A DNA stretch of 32,290 nt from Chara braunii (taxonomy: Eukaryota > Streptophyta > Charophyceae > Charales > Characeae). The stretch is from assembly GCA_003427395.1 (NCBI GenBank), contig BFEA01000111.1, positions 1,943,499-1,975,788 of the forward strand, given 5' to 3'. Within the stretch, counting starts at the first letter, position 1. Every line of letters begins with the position of its first letter. Below the pieces are notes generated by a model. That model had not been told where the DNA came from and did not search any database. It saw only the letters and a program-made list of their open reading frames with translations. Below are positions 18,864-27,124 of the stretch, in pieces. Made by a program: the position numbers and the translations under genes.

Positions 18864-18915
18864 NNNNNNNNNNNNNNNNNNNNNNNNNNNNNNNNNNNNN
18901 NNNNNNNNNNNNNNN
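18832..18915. other. Poly-C run into an assembly gap (52 N)
   Basis: A C run (18832-18863) ends in unresolved bases 18864-18915. The Xs in translations here are not coding. Confidence 0.98.
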
Positions 18916-19517
18916 TGACCCCCAGCCAAAAGTTGGTTGCATTGCAGTTGTAGACAACATATTTTTCTTGCAGATTTTTAAAATTTTTCTTTTAATTTTT
19001 AATTTTATTTTATTTTGGGGCCTTACCAAAGTTGCCACCAATTTACTGAATTTAACGCCCGAGCGCTATAAACGAATATAACACCCGGCAGGCTTTATAT
19101 TCATATCATACTTGCGGCACATCCCGTGCGCAGGGTCGCGGCACATGTGGCGCAGAGCGCACGCGCACGCACGCGCGTGCACGTGATGCGGCGCATCACC
19201 AAAAAAAAATCAAAAAAAAAAATCGAAAGGACAGGGGGTGGCCAAACATTCCCCTTGCTTACAAAAATCAGAAAGCAAGAGGGATAAAATTCGGGGCCAC
19301 ACCATACCCCAAAACTGTGGGCACATGTCTATACATGTGAGTATTCCTGTTTTAATTGTGTCCAGCCTCTTTTCCAAAGGGCCCCTACAGCTAATTAGCT
19401 TGGACCCCACGTGTAGCAGAGGTACGCTTCAAACTTCCAGTTCGTAAGCGTTGGCTGAGATTATTTAGTCTGGATTCAAATTCAGGTCTGTGCATCTCGG
19501 GTCTTTTTTCTCGTTTT

Positions 19518-19577
19518 TCTTTTCTTAGGAATGTGTGCAGTGGCCCTTCTTTTCTTAGGAATACGTGCAGTGGTCTT
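19518..19577. repeat. 30-bp tandem duplication
   Basis: A unit TTCTTTTCTTAGGAAT(G/A)(T/C)GTG followed by CAGTGG is present twice at a 30-bp interval. Confidence 0.8.
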
Positions 19578-19709
19578 AAGGGCCTCTACTCACCACATGC
19601 ACAAAAGACAAAACATATGGCGGCGTATTATTCCACTTTCTGCAGAAGATTCATTCTAGTTTTGCACATTTGGTGAGTAGTGCAGCCAAGCCTTGAGAAT
19701 CGCATGCAA

Positions 19710-19795
19710 AGACCGACAGAGCCTAGGTAAGCGAGCAACCCATGACTGCTGAAACACAGACCTGAATTCGAATCCTGAGTATATATTAGGCCAGC
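19710..19795 (+). mobile_element. tRNA-like SINE, family 2
   Basis: GAGCCTAGGTAAGCGAGCAA (A-box region), then CCCATGACTGCTGAAA, then ACCTGAATTCGAATCC (B-box region). It shares order and spacing with 26290-26360 and, without the B box, with 31185-31235. A minus-strand B-box-like match (CCTGAATTTGAATCC) is visible at about 19470-19490. This family is distinct from the SINE at 4497. Confidence 0.55.
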
Positions 19796-19917
19796 TCTTG
19801 CTCTACTTCATTTTCACTGCCTGCCTCAATGTTGGTGAAGGGTCTTCGCTACATTACTGCGAGGACCCTTCAGAATGCCTGTGTGGGCCCTCTGAGCCGT
19901 GTTAAGGGGATCCGTTG

Positions 19918-19920
<3 letters not shown>

Positions 19921-19992
<72 letters not shown>
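19921..19992. repeat. CT dinucleotide array (about 36 units)
   Basis: A pure CT repeat, followed by an AAAAATAAAAAT tract (20008-20040). Confidence 0.95.
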
Positions 19993-19994
<2 letters not shown>

Positions 19995-20160
19995 GTATAC
20001 AGACAACCCTAAAAAAAATAAAAAATAAAAATAAAAAATTGGGCGCATGATCCGCGCATCACTAATTTGTGCATGGCGCATGGCGCACGCGCACCGCAGA
20101 AGTGCGATGCAAATATGATTCATATACAGCGCCCTGGCGTTATTTTTGGGTGAAGACGGT

Positions 20161-20890
20161 TGACCTGAAATACGGGGTCTCCCAAAATCTGACATCCTAT
20201 TAACACAAGAAACAAGAAAAAGATGAAATTTCAAGTGAAAGAAACCTTGACTGAAATCGTTGGCAACATTACCCTGGGCGGAAACAGCGCACAATCTCAC
20301 CTTGCTCTACTGCAGGCAAAAGGCGACAGCACACAACACACACCTCACATGGACACTGCGCACGAGATACCTCAAAACTTACAATGAAGAACACAGAATG
20401 AGCAAATGACGCGCAACAGCTATGGTAAACCCTAGCGGACTGACTGGACTGGACTGGGTACTGGATGAAATAATAAACGGCCTGTGAGATCAGGCCCACG
20501 GCCTGGTCCCACAGGCCGAATAGACGAACAGCAAAATTGGGCCCAGGCTCAGAGTACAGCTGCAGTGCCTGTAGGCACTAACCTGGTTTTTCAAGTCAAG
20601 CTTTGCGTTCTGGACCCCCCAAAATCGTTCAAACACATGCAAAGGTGAACGTTTCAAGCGCCAGTGCCAACCTCCCTCTCGGGAATTCATACAGGTACAT
20701 GCGGAGGCTTAGTGAAAGGCTCATCCTACTGGACTGAAGGGGGGCATGGGGGGGGGGGGGCACTGGGGGGGGGCACAAAATTTTGAGTACACCACCTTTG
20801 GCGACGTTTAACTCTTATTTCCGCCAATGGAAGATTAAAAAAGAATCAGGTTCGCAGATTAGGTTCTGCTGCATCAGGAAACAATATTGG
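20161..20890. other. Unassigned DNA with a 19-bp hairpin and a poly-G run
   Basis: Arms 20478-20496 and 20500-20518 pair over three bases (CAC) with two mismatches. Poly-G runs lie at 20741-20772. No recognisable coding sequence; the frames near 20269-20690 show no domain. Confidence 0.55.
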
Positions 20891-20892
20891 AA

Positions 20893-21222
20893 TATATATA
20901 TTGTCATATAACTGTGAACTAAAAGAGTGCACTTTGCGAAACCAACGGTAAAGATAGAAAAACAAAACAAAGATGAGGGGCACACTGAAAGTATTCATTT
21001 GCCTTGTTCTTCTTTTTAACTCCCCCTTCACCGTGCCTCTGACGTACAAGGCTCGCCACGTTGATGAAGTTGAGCGCAAACTGCCCGTATCCCCGTGTGC
21101 TATAACGGCCCACTTGTACGTTGTGAGGAGGCAGAGTAAAGGGGGAGGTGATAGACACAAGGAAGAGAGATGAAGAGAAGAGAAACAAAGAACGAAGAAG
21201 GGAAAGTAAGGAAAAAAAAAGC
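20893..21222 (-). repeat. 3' flank of the minus-strand RING module, shared with other copies
   Basis: Downstream (minus strand) of the RING-like frame, 21170-21115 reads as a CT-rich stretch ending CTTCCTTGTGTCTATCACCTC, then CCCTTTACTCTGCC. The plus-strand module has the same order at about 24560-24606 (CTTCCTTGTGTTTAACACCTC, then TTTACTCTGCCTACGG). The far end, 20930-20893, matches 4994-5030 in the retrozyme-like fragment cluster. This shows that the repeat extends well beyond the coding part. Confidence 0.6.
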
Positions 21223-21540
21223 TCAACAATGAGTCTGTCCTTGACGACAGAGAGGACACACATTGTAAGGATGAGGTGGATGGGCATATGGAGGACCTAG
21301 CTGACCATTCTCAGCATAACAATTGCCATGACGCCTGGCATTGAGCATGCCCAACATACACTCCTGATAAATGGTATGTCGATTGCAGGCCAAAATGAAG
21401 GAAGAAAGCTCACCACAAAAAAACATGCATTCAGTATAGCGCCCATGGCTGCAAAATGGACAAATAGTGTCTGAATGCGGAGGGTGCCTCCAGTGAGGAA
21501 TGGAGGGACAGTCCTCTACACACGTAGATGCAGAAACCAT
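21223..21540 (-). CDS. Cysteine-rich RING-like zinc-binding protein fragment (module copy 1)
   Basis: I do not recognise a named gene. The 105-residue frame has a zinc-ligand pattern: CPFC at residues 28-31, then Y-TEC and FFCGE, then ACNRH (50-54) with a Cys six residues later, a GxC, and HPHPY followed by CPLC (about 95-98). A pair of CxxC knuckles around a C..H..C centre is RING-like. RING domains usually act as ubiquitin E3 ligases, but that role is an inference. The plus-strand frame at 23891-24235 shares this whole pattern in the same order, about a third identical by eye, which supports real protein-coding ancestry. The first about eight residues may be intron or 5' sequence, because similarity starts near the CVEDC residues. 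The frame ends at a stop at 21223. Confidence 0.5.
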   Translation of the reverse strand: MVSASTCVEDCPSIPHWRHPPHSDTICPFCSHGRYTECMFFCGELSSFILACNRHTIYQECMLGMLNARRHGNCYAENGQLGPPYAHPPHPYNVCPLCRQGQTHC

Positions 21541-21639
21541 GTCATTCTAGTGATTGTCATTCTAGTGATTGTGACAGAGATGATGGTGACTACAGCCGAG
21601 TGTAATAGTGTCTGTAGCAGTGCAAAGGAGAAGGTCACA

Positions 21640-21845
21640 GAGTGTTGGCACATTGTCGTGCTCCAACACGGGGCCAGAGGAATGATCTTCGACATAAAAG
21701 AGATTGTGGACAGTTTGTGTTGGGCGAGAGCGATAGAGAAAAAAACAAGTTGCAAAATCATGAAGTAGTCCAGATAGTCATGTACCAAGCAGAAAACACA
21801 ATGCACCAAGATTCCATCCACATAAGAGCAATACAAAGAACTCAA
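21640..21845 (-). pseudogene. Possible Josephin-like relic upstream of module copy 1
   Basis: Minus-strand sequence around 21790-21740 aligns loosely with the His-motif region of the plus-strand Josephin-like frame (23390-23430): TACATGACTATCTGGACTAC against TACATACTCTTGGCCACTAC. The catalytic His position would be lost. Further on, ACACTCGGCTGTAG matches ACACTTGGCTGTGG at 23831, and similarity continues to the RING frame. The minus frame 21845-21516 is open, but its hydrophobic translation looks like a shifted reading. This is weak on its own and supported mainly by position. Confidence 0.3.
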
Positions 21846-21859
21846 GTGCCAATGCCGAC

Positions 21860-22690
21860 ACTCCTGGTCACATCAACACTGTATCCAATGTCGCTCCTAC
21901 GGTCTGGCGCTCAACGCCCAGCCTACTCTACTCAACCTATCTAGCCTATCAACGTTCAAGCGACAGGATCACACGGAAGTCGAAGACCAATGTACGTGAC
22001 GTCAACACCGATGTGACCACCAGCATACACTAGGTATGTTCTCTCTCCTCTCGTCATCACCCCTCGTCTCCCCACATCATGTGCCTCCTACCCGAAGACC
22101 ACCCTCGCCGTCGCCTGCCTTGCGCCCTTGCAGCCTGGCTATGGCTGCCATGCGCCTGCTGCCTCAACATCGCCCCTCACATCAGCGCCCGTGCGCGCGT
22201 CCGGCCAGCAGGCCAATGCAGACACTAGCGCAGCAATGCGGCAGCGTGTCTGCATTGCCCGCCAAATTTATGGAAAGTGTGCCGCTGCTGGCTGTCCTGG
22301 CCAGGCGTGTGGGGGGGGCCAGTACCTTAAGTTGGGGCCCAGGTGTCTGCGCCCAGTCCCAGTTTCCGAAACTGGACTGGGCCTTGTGCGGTTAGGCATG
22401 TCCAGGCACCCACCTCGCCTCCGAGTGTTTGCAGCATTCTCATTGGCTCGCGGCTCATGTGTGACGACAATGCTGCTTCCTCATTGGCATGTAAACAGTC
22501 CGTGATGTGTCGGCCTCACACAGAGTGTGCCCAGAGCGCAACCACCTAAGCTCTAGGCTCAACCACCTGAGATCTGGGCTCAACTATACAACGCTGTTCT
22601 CTGCTTTTGGAAAGAGCTTGGAGGCTCACGTTGCTCTGTAACCAGTTGACGTGCTGCAACTATTTGAGTACCCACATATGGAAAAATTGT
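21860..22690 (+). other. Region between the two modules; unknown open frames
   Basis: Two long overlapping plus-strand frames (22036-22395 and 22128-22505) come from GC-rich sequence. One has a Cys-containing stretch (CIARQIYGKCAAAGC, then CGGGQYLKLG). GCTATGGCTGCCATGCGCC at 22138 recalls the CT-rich repeats at 6421 and 12343. No domain was recognised and no start can be chosen. Confidence 0.3.
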
Positions 22691-22810
22691 CAAACACAGG
22701 CCTCACGTGGATATTCGAGCCCGCCTTCACTTAGGGCGGGCACAGGGCTTGCTGGGGGCCACAGCCCAGAACGTTTGTATTTCTGATAAGGGCTTCGCGA
22801 CTTCGCCGCC

Positions 22811-23527
22811 GTGGACGCTGGCCTCGGCTTACTCCCCAACCTCAGCTTGCTCCCCTTTCCTCCATCTCTGTTCTTGGACGAAGAAGAACCCATTCATTCT
22901 CCCCATCACGACCCTTCCCAACATCCCGTCCCCATCTTTTGCCGCCCCCAGCATCCGTGCCATGAGTACGGCACTCTTCGACTGCAGACCTTTCTGCAGC
23001 GCGACAAGCACGAAATAGGAGGGATGATGGTGAGGGACCATCTGAGGATGAACTTGGCAAGGGGACTGTAGGGGATTCTGTGGAAAATCCACCTGAGCGC
23101 CCTCCACCGAATTTGTGTGGCCTCGCTGCTACTAACATTTTCCTACAAGCCTATCGTCGGGAACCATATACTCACTCTGATTTCTTAGCCATTGTTTCCT
23201 ATCTTCATGCTCAGGAGCGTGAGTTAAATGGCGATAACCCGACCCAACATTCCCCACACGATAGTAACTACACTCGACATGGGAGATTCAATGTCTCTGT
23301 TTTGGAGACTGCATTGATAAGGCAGCAACTTGATATGTAACATACCCTTTTGGTTGGCGACCTGGACCACTGTTCGTACGTTTGTGTCTACATTCTACAT
23401 ACTCTTGGCCACTACACCGCTCTTGTGCTTGCCTCAGGTTCTTGGGAATTATGGAATGGCGGTGCTATGGTGCAAACTATTACTGCCATCTGTGATCTCG
23501 TGCGTAATTACCCTATAATCTGCAACT
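22811..23527 (+). pseudogene. Josephin-like cysteine protease (deubiquitinase fold) relic or exon
   Basis: A frame open from about 22966 to a TAA at 23338, and continuing in the same frame to beyond 23500, resembles a Josephin domain. It has a nucleophile motif NLCGLAATNIFLQ (Cys codon 23116), a helix-rich stretch, a GRFNVSVLETAL motif like the SG.FSVQVLE.AL of ataxin-3, and then GHYTALVL with the putative catalytic His (codon 23410). Trp lies at His+11 and Asn at His+15 (codon 23455). Cys-to-His spacing is 98 residues against about 105 in ataxin-3, and Asn at His+15 is the same offset. A Gln before the Cys is absent. An acidic N-terminal part seems to continue from another frame (22811-23071), needing a frameshift or intron. 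The single internal stop makes it a pseudogene unless it is spliced or misread. The partner RING-like frame lies about 400 bp downstream. Confidence 0.5.
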
Positions 23528-23530
23528 GTT

Positions 23531-23790
23531 CCAGGTTATTGACCCCATGGGTACCTTGTGGGTGTCCGTGCCCGCCTCTGTGCCTGCCTCTGCACCTGTC
23601 TCTGAGCCCGTTTCTGTGTGTCTCCTTCCAGGTTATTGACCCTATGGGTACCTCGTGTACTTCCGTGCCCGCCTCTGCGCCCGTCTTTGTGCCTGCCTCC
23701 GCACCTGTCTCTGTGCCCGTCTCTGCGTCTGTCTCTGTGCCTACCTCCGTGTCTACCACCGTGCCTGCTTCAGTCTTTCTGCACTAACCC
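23531..23790 (+). repeat. 97-bp duplication and Val-Pro-Ser-coding repeat
   Basis: CCAGGTTATTGACCC(C/T)ATGGGTACC occurs at 23531 and again at 23628, each followed by GTGCCCGCCTCTG-type six-base degenerate repeats. Both copies start with a C(T/C)(G/T)TTCCAG or CTCCTTCCAG pyrimidine-AG, like a splice acceptor. The second copy is in frame with the Josephin-like reading and encodes a Ser-Val-Pro-Ala-rich linker ending in a stop at about 23787. The first copy is in another frame, so one of them may be intronic. Confidence 0.6.
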
Positions 23791-23890
23791 TTTGTGACCT
23801 CCGTCTTTGTGCGGCCACTGATACAGTTACACACTTGGCTGTGGAAAGCATTGACTTTGTCAACGTCACTACAACCATATTATTTTTCAG

Positions 23891-24235
23891 GCCTGCTGTC
23901 TGCAGGGATGCCACCTGTATTCGGATGGTGAACATCCTCTACATCCAGATGCAGTATGTCCCATCTGTGCCTGCTGTTGCTATAGCGAATGTGCACTTAA
24001 TTGTGATGGTGAACGGCCCACAATCGTCATGGCCTGCAACCGGCATGCCCTCTTTTGTGCATGCTTCAAAGGTATGGTTGATGCTAGCCGTCCTGGGTCC
24101 TGCTGTGACGAGGTTGCTTGCCTGAATCGTCTTCGTCCTATAGATTGGCGGGAGGGCTCCTACCATCGCCCTCATCCTTATGATAGTTGGCCTATCTGTT
24201 GCGAGAGTCTTACTCAGACATACCTTGCACCTTAA
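23891..24235 (+). CDS. Cysteine-rich RING-like zinc-binding protein, C-terminal exon (module copy 2)
   Basis: The frame is open from a TATTTTTCAG acceptor-like site (ending 23890) to TAA at 24233-24235, about 114 residues. The ligand pattern is CC..GC, HPLHPDA, CPIC (codon 23957 onward), CCYSEC, CDGE, ACNRHALFCACFKGM, GSCC, VAC, HRPHPYDSWPICC. This follows the frame at 21223-21540 on the other strand almost motif for motif. No ATG precedes the similarity; the first ATG (24029) would cut off the CPIC knuckle, so an exon starting at the acceptor is preferred. Gene identity is unknown. A RING-type E3 role next to a Josephin-like frame would be consistent with ubiquitin handling, but this is an inference. 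Confidence 0.55.
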   Translation, partial: ACCLQGCHLYSDGEHPLHPDAVCPICACCCYSECALNCDGERPTIVMACNRHALFCACFKGMVDASRPGSCCDEVACLNRLRPIDWREGSYHRPHPYDSWPICCESLTQTYLAP

Positions 24236-24239
24236 CAAA

Positions 24240-24535
24240 AAGGTGCAGGTGCGCTGAAAAGAGTGTACGAAAGTGGGAGACCCTTCACTAAAACTCCAAG
24301 ACAATGAAAGAAGAATGCAGTAAAAGAAAGAAAAAGTTTGTGTCATTTTACTTTGTTTGTACCCTGCACCCTAACACCCTTGAAGAAAAAAGTTAGGGTG
24401 AAAATGAGAATAAAAGTGAAGAAGGAAGTGCAGGTGTGCTGAAAAGCGAACGTGGTAGACTCTTCACCAAAACTGCAAAACTGTGAAAGAAAGAAGAATA
24501 CAGCAAAAGAAAGAAGGAAGTTGTGTCACCTTCCC
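24240..24535 (+). repeat. Duplicated 3' flank, offset about 185 bp
   Basis: A segment of about 110 bp starting (G/A)GTGCAGGTG(C/T)GCTGAAAAG occurs at 24241-24350 and again at 24426-24533. Both run through CTTCAC(T/C)AAAACT and a purine-rich AAAGAAAGAA stretch to TTGTGTCA. It sits between the RING-like stop and the hammerhead repeat. Confidence 0.8.
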
Positions 24536-24539
24536 TTCA

Positions 24540-24845
24540 CCTCTCGGTTTTCCTTTTCTGCTCCTCTCTTCCTTGTGTTTAACACCTCTCCCTTTACTCT
24601 GCCTACGGTAAACCGTAAGCAGAGGACAACGAACAAGGGGCACCGTGAAACAGAGCTGCCCGGTAAACCTTAAGCAGAGAGGGAGAAGAGGACAACAAAC
24701 AAGGGGCTGTGACAAACTGTTCCGTCGGAGTTTCACCGACTCATCAGGAGGCTGAACCCTCAACAGTCTGCAGAATCCCCTAACTGATTACACTGTAAGT
24801 GATAATCCACCTTAACCCCCGCTCAACATAATGTATCTATTGTAA
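24540..24845 (-). mobile_element. Retrozyme-like repeat, copy B (fullest minus-strand copy)
   Basis: The minus strand repeats copy A in order: GATTATCACTTACAG near 24812-24798, the hammerhead (24773-24711), CTTGTTTGTTGTCCTCTTCTCC, then GGTTTACCGGGCAGCTCTG near 24669-24651. A second partial right half follows, with a palindrome CTCTGCCTACGGTAAACCGT at 24597-24616. The CT-rich plus-strand segment before it (24540-24600) is shared with the 3' flank of RING module copy 1 on the other strand. Confidence 0.6.
24711..24773 (-). ncRNA. Type III hammerhead ribozyme motif, copy B (one core change)
   Basis: On the minus strand, C-UGAUGA is at 24747-24741. Stem II is a clean 5-bp helix, GTCGG (24740-24736) with CCGAC (24728-24724), and a 7-nt loop. 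Stem I is a closed hairpin, 24761-24758 with 24751-24748. Stem III is open, 24771-24763 with 24720-24712, nine pairs including two G-U. The predicted cleavage is after U24762 in a GUU triplet, which is allowed. The only core defect is A13 changed to G at 24722 (GGA instead of GAA). Copy A has the correct GAA, so a consensus of the two would be complete. Activity of this copy is doubtful. Confidence 0.75.
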
Positions 24846-24897
24846 TATCTATTCTGATAATATAATTGTAATCAATAATGTAATTGTAATCATGGTT

Positions 24898-25695
24898 ACC
24901 AGGCCGAACGTTCGGGGGCCCCTGGCTGACCCCCGAACGTTTGGGGCGTTTGGGGTCCCGTTCGGGGTCCGAACCTGAAGGGGTTCGGCGCCCGCCAAAA
25001 CTGATTTCGGGGCCTAAAAATTATTTTTTTTTGTTGATTTGGTTTTTGTGGGTTCCTTATGACATGGGCTACATGCATATAAATTTTTAACGCATTTTGC
25101 CAAACCAAAAAAAAAAGAAAAATCGCCAAAGATGGCGGTGTCAAAACGTGCTTGGCCACTCAGTTTTTTTTTTCTTCCACTTTTCGCTTTTTGTTTTGAT
25201 TTTATTTTGGTGCCTCAAATATTTTTTTTATTTTTTTTAACTTTTTGAAGTTTTTTTATGAGCTTTATATTATTTGAAATACACATCTGTAAATTTTCAG
25301 GGCATTTGGCTATCCCAAGAAAAAATGAAAAATCGCCAAAGATGGAGGTGTCTAAAACGCGCTCGCCCACTCACTAATTTTGATTCTCTTTTCAATTTTT
25401 ATTTTTTTTATATTATTATTTGTTTTTCGTATTTTATTTTATTTTCAACCACGGTAAGGAATTCGGATGTAACGCTGAGGCAAATGTTGTTCGTTTTATT
25501 TTTCTGCATAACATATTTTTTTTCAGAGTTTTTGGAATTTTTGGAATTTTTTATTTTTAATTTATTTTTTTATTTTTTTTAGGTCCGTGTTCGGCCCGAA
25601 CGGCCGAACGCATCCCCAAGGGGCCCCAAGGGGGGCCGAACGTTCAGCAGGTTCGGGTTTGGTAGTTCGGCCGAACCCGAATGCCAGCAACTCTA
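24898..25695. mobile_element. Non-autonomous (MITE-like) element with GC-rich GAACGTTCGG ends
   Basis: Both ends are rich in CCGAACGTTCGG, GGGGCCCC and GTTCGGCCGAAC motifs in inverted arrangement, and the interior is strongly AT-rich. Inside, a segment of about 80 bp with AAATCGCCAAAGATGG, then GTGTC, then AAAACG(T/C)GC, occurs twice (about 25083-25160 and 25293-25370, offset 210 bp). No transposase is present. The purely T-rich frames are not coding. The exact ends and target duplication were not determined. Confidence 0.55.
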
Positions 25696-25699
25696 ATTG

Positions 25700-25990
25700 T
25701 AATAATATAGATACATATAATTAATATAATAATATTATTATTATTCTCTCTATAGATATATAGAGAGATATTATTATTGTCACAGAAGTGACAGAACTAT
25801 TGACTAAGAGCGCAAACACGTGAAGTAGAAGAGGAAATAAGATGAGCGAAGAAAAGAAAAAATGAAAGGACAGACAGGCGAAGAGACAGACAAACCAGAA
25901 AGACACGAGACAGTGTCTTCTTAGCGCTGAACTGCACACCTGGTCCTTGACCCGTTTCCTAGACCCATTTCCTAGACCCATTTCCCAAAC
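25700..25990. repeat. AT palindrome and a 14-bp triplicate
   Basis: TTCTCTCTATA and TATAGAGAGA (about 25744-25769) form a palindrome within AATATTATTATT-rich DNA. At 25947-25986, ACCC(G/A)TTTCC(T/C)A(G/A) is repeated three times. Confidence 0.75.
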
Positions 25991-26280
25991 CCGCTCTGAG
26001 TCTGAAGGAGGAGCTGACTCCGTGTCTCCCTATCTCGCCTATGCCGACCGGAATTCCCAAGTGGTGTGGAGGGCTGTCCAAAATGTGTAGCTGCACAGAC
26101 TTGAGGTGGTTTCTGCTTCTTTCTGCGCATGGCCCCCGTCCACTCCCCCCAGACGACCCACCTACCCACACCCTCATCGTATGTGGATCTCCCCTGGAAC
26201 CGCTTCCACCCATCCCAAGCTGGGTGATGGATTATACTTCTGGGCCAAGCATCTTGACAGACATGTAGGCAGTCAAGATT
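25991..26280. other. Open frames on both strands, no recognised product
   Basis: A plus frame (26041-26268) and a 104-residue minus frame (26286-25972) overlap. The sequence is non-repetitive within the window. No family was recognised and neither strand is favoured. Confidence 0.3.
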
Positions 26281-26284
26281 CTGC

Positions 26285-26365
26285 ATGTACCAACGAGCCT
26301 AGCTCAGTTGTTGCACCCATGAACTCTTGAGATACTTGACCGAAGTTCGATTCCAGATATAATCG
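26285..26365 (+). mobile_element. tRNA-like SINE, family 2 (best preserved head)
   Basis: CGAGCCTAGCTCAGTTGTTG (A box of the TAGCTCAGTTGG type), CCCATGAACTCTTGAGATAC in the anticodon-arm position, then CCGAAGTTCGATTCCAG (B box of the GTTCGATTCC type). Spacing between the boxes is about 45 bp, as in tRNA-derived SINEs. A GATTCTGCATGT motif lies on both sides (about 26276 and 26369), possibly part of a flanking repeat. Confidence 0.6.
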
Positions 26366-27060
26366 GAAGATTCTGCATGTCTGTCAGAATGCTGGTGTTT
26401 GAATACCAGGTTGGCATTGAATTTGAATATCCTTTATCCACTGAGTTTTTCAAAAAAAAAAAGAAAAAAGAACTCGTGGCAAAAATCGTTGTCTATCATT
26501 ATGGTAGGAACCACTTTTGGCTGGGGTTTGTTTTGAAACTCCCCTAGAAGCTCTGTGGGGCAAAAAGAGAAAAGAGCCAAAGACAGAAAAAAAAAAAAAA
26601 AGCTTTTTTTCTAGCTGTCCCCCATATATGAGGAGAAGATAGCTATATTAAAAAAAAGAAAAAGAAAAAAAAAAGACTTTTTTGGGGCGCCCCCAAAAGG
26701 TCTGGACATGTGAGTGTTATCTGGAACCAAGGCTGGCGTGTTGTCTGCATTGTGTCTGGGTTGGGATCTGGTGTAATCAGATCAGATAAATTGATATTGT
26801 CTCTCAGATTAAAGACAAGGATAAAGACAAAGATATAGTCCCTGTGATATCTGTGAAAAGAAAAGAAAACTTAGTAAAGTGGAAAAAATAACTAAAGCAC
26901 AGAGAAGATTAGTAGAGCCCCTGCCCACAAAGATAACGTGCATGGAATTTGCAAATCGGAAATTGGGAGACAAACATGCAGCGCCCATTAGATGGCACAC
27001 TTGATCTATCTGAAAAAGGATAAAAGGGTGGACCAGTGGAGCCCTATGCCTATTTCTCTG
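26366..27060. other. Unassigned DNA with oligo-A tracts
   Basis: A-rich runs lie at 26451-26468, 26585-26600 and 26650-26674, each followed by a similar CTTTTTT(T/G) stretch. No gene is seen. Confidence 0.55.
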
Positions 27061-27063
27061 TGT

Positions 27064-27064
27064 G

Positions 27065-27123
<59 letters not shown>
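27064..27123. repeat. GT dinucleotide array (about 29 units)
   Basis: A pure GT repeat; frames through it read Cys-Val only. Confidence 0.95.

Positions 27124-27124
<1 letters not shown>

Larger units (their letters stand above)
18547..20160. mobile_element. Degraded element bounded by related inverted ends, containing the assembly gap
   Basis: The left end CTACCATCTTCACCCG(A)AAAA, then CACCCGGGCGTTATATTC, is matched inverted at the right end: reverse complement of 20160 back, AACCGTCTTCACCCAAAAAT, then AACGCCAGGGCGC. Subterminal motifs also recur inverted: TATTCATATCATACTTGCG with a GCGCACGCGCACG stretch and CGCATCACC at 19100-19200, against ATGAATCATATTTGCATCGC, GCGCGTGCGCC and TGATGCGCGG at 20130-20050. 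A palindrome ATAACGCCCGAGCGTTAT lies at 18656-18673. No transposase is visible. Elements may be nested, because AACGCCCGAGCGCTATA at 19050 looks like another end. Confidence 0.5.

Noticed and set aside
21516-21845. 109-residue minus-strand hydrophobic protein as a membrane gene
   Set aside because: Its sequence aligns in position with the non-coding and Josephin-like part of the other module, so the hydrophobic reading is probably a shifted frame.
22690-22893. Minus-strand frame starting MGSSSSKN, a myristoylation-like start
   Set aside because: The rest is low-complexity Arg/Lys/Ser without a domain, and it overlaps the better supported plus-strand reading upstream of the Josephin-like frame.
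26285-26365. Functional tRNA gene
   Set aside because: A- and B-box-like motifs are present, but no acceptor stem or clean anticodon arm can be drawn, and related copies at 19710 and 31180 indicate a SINE.
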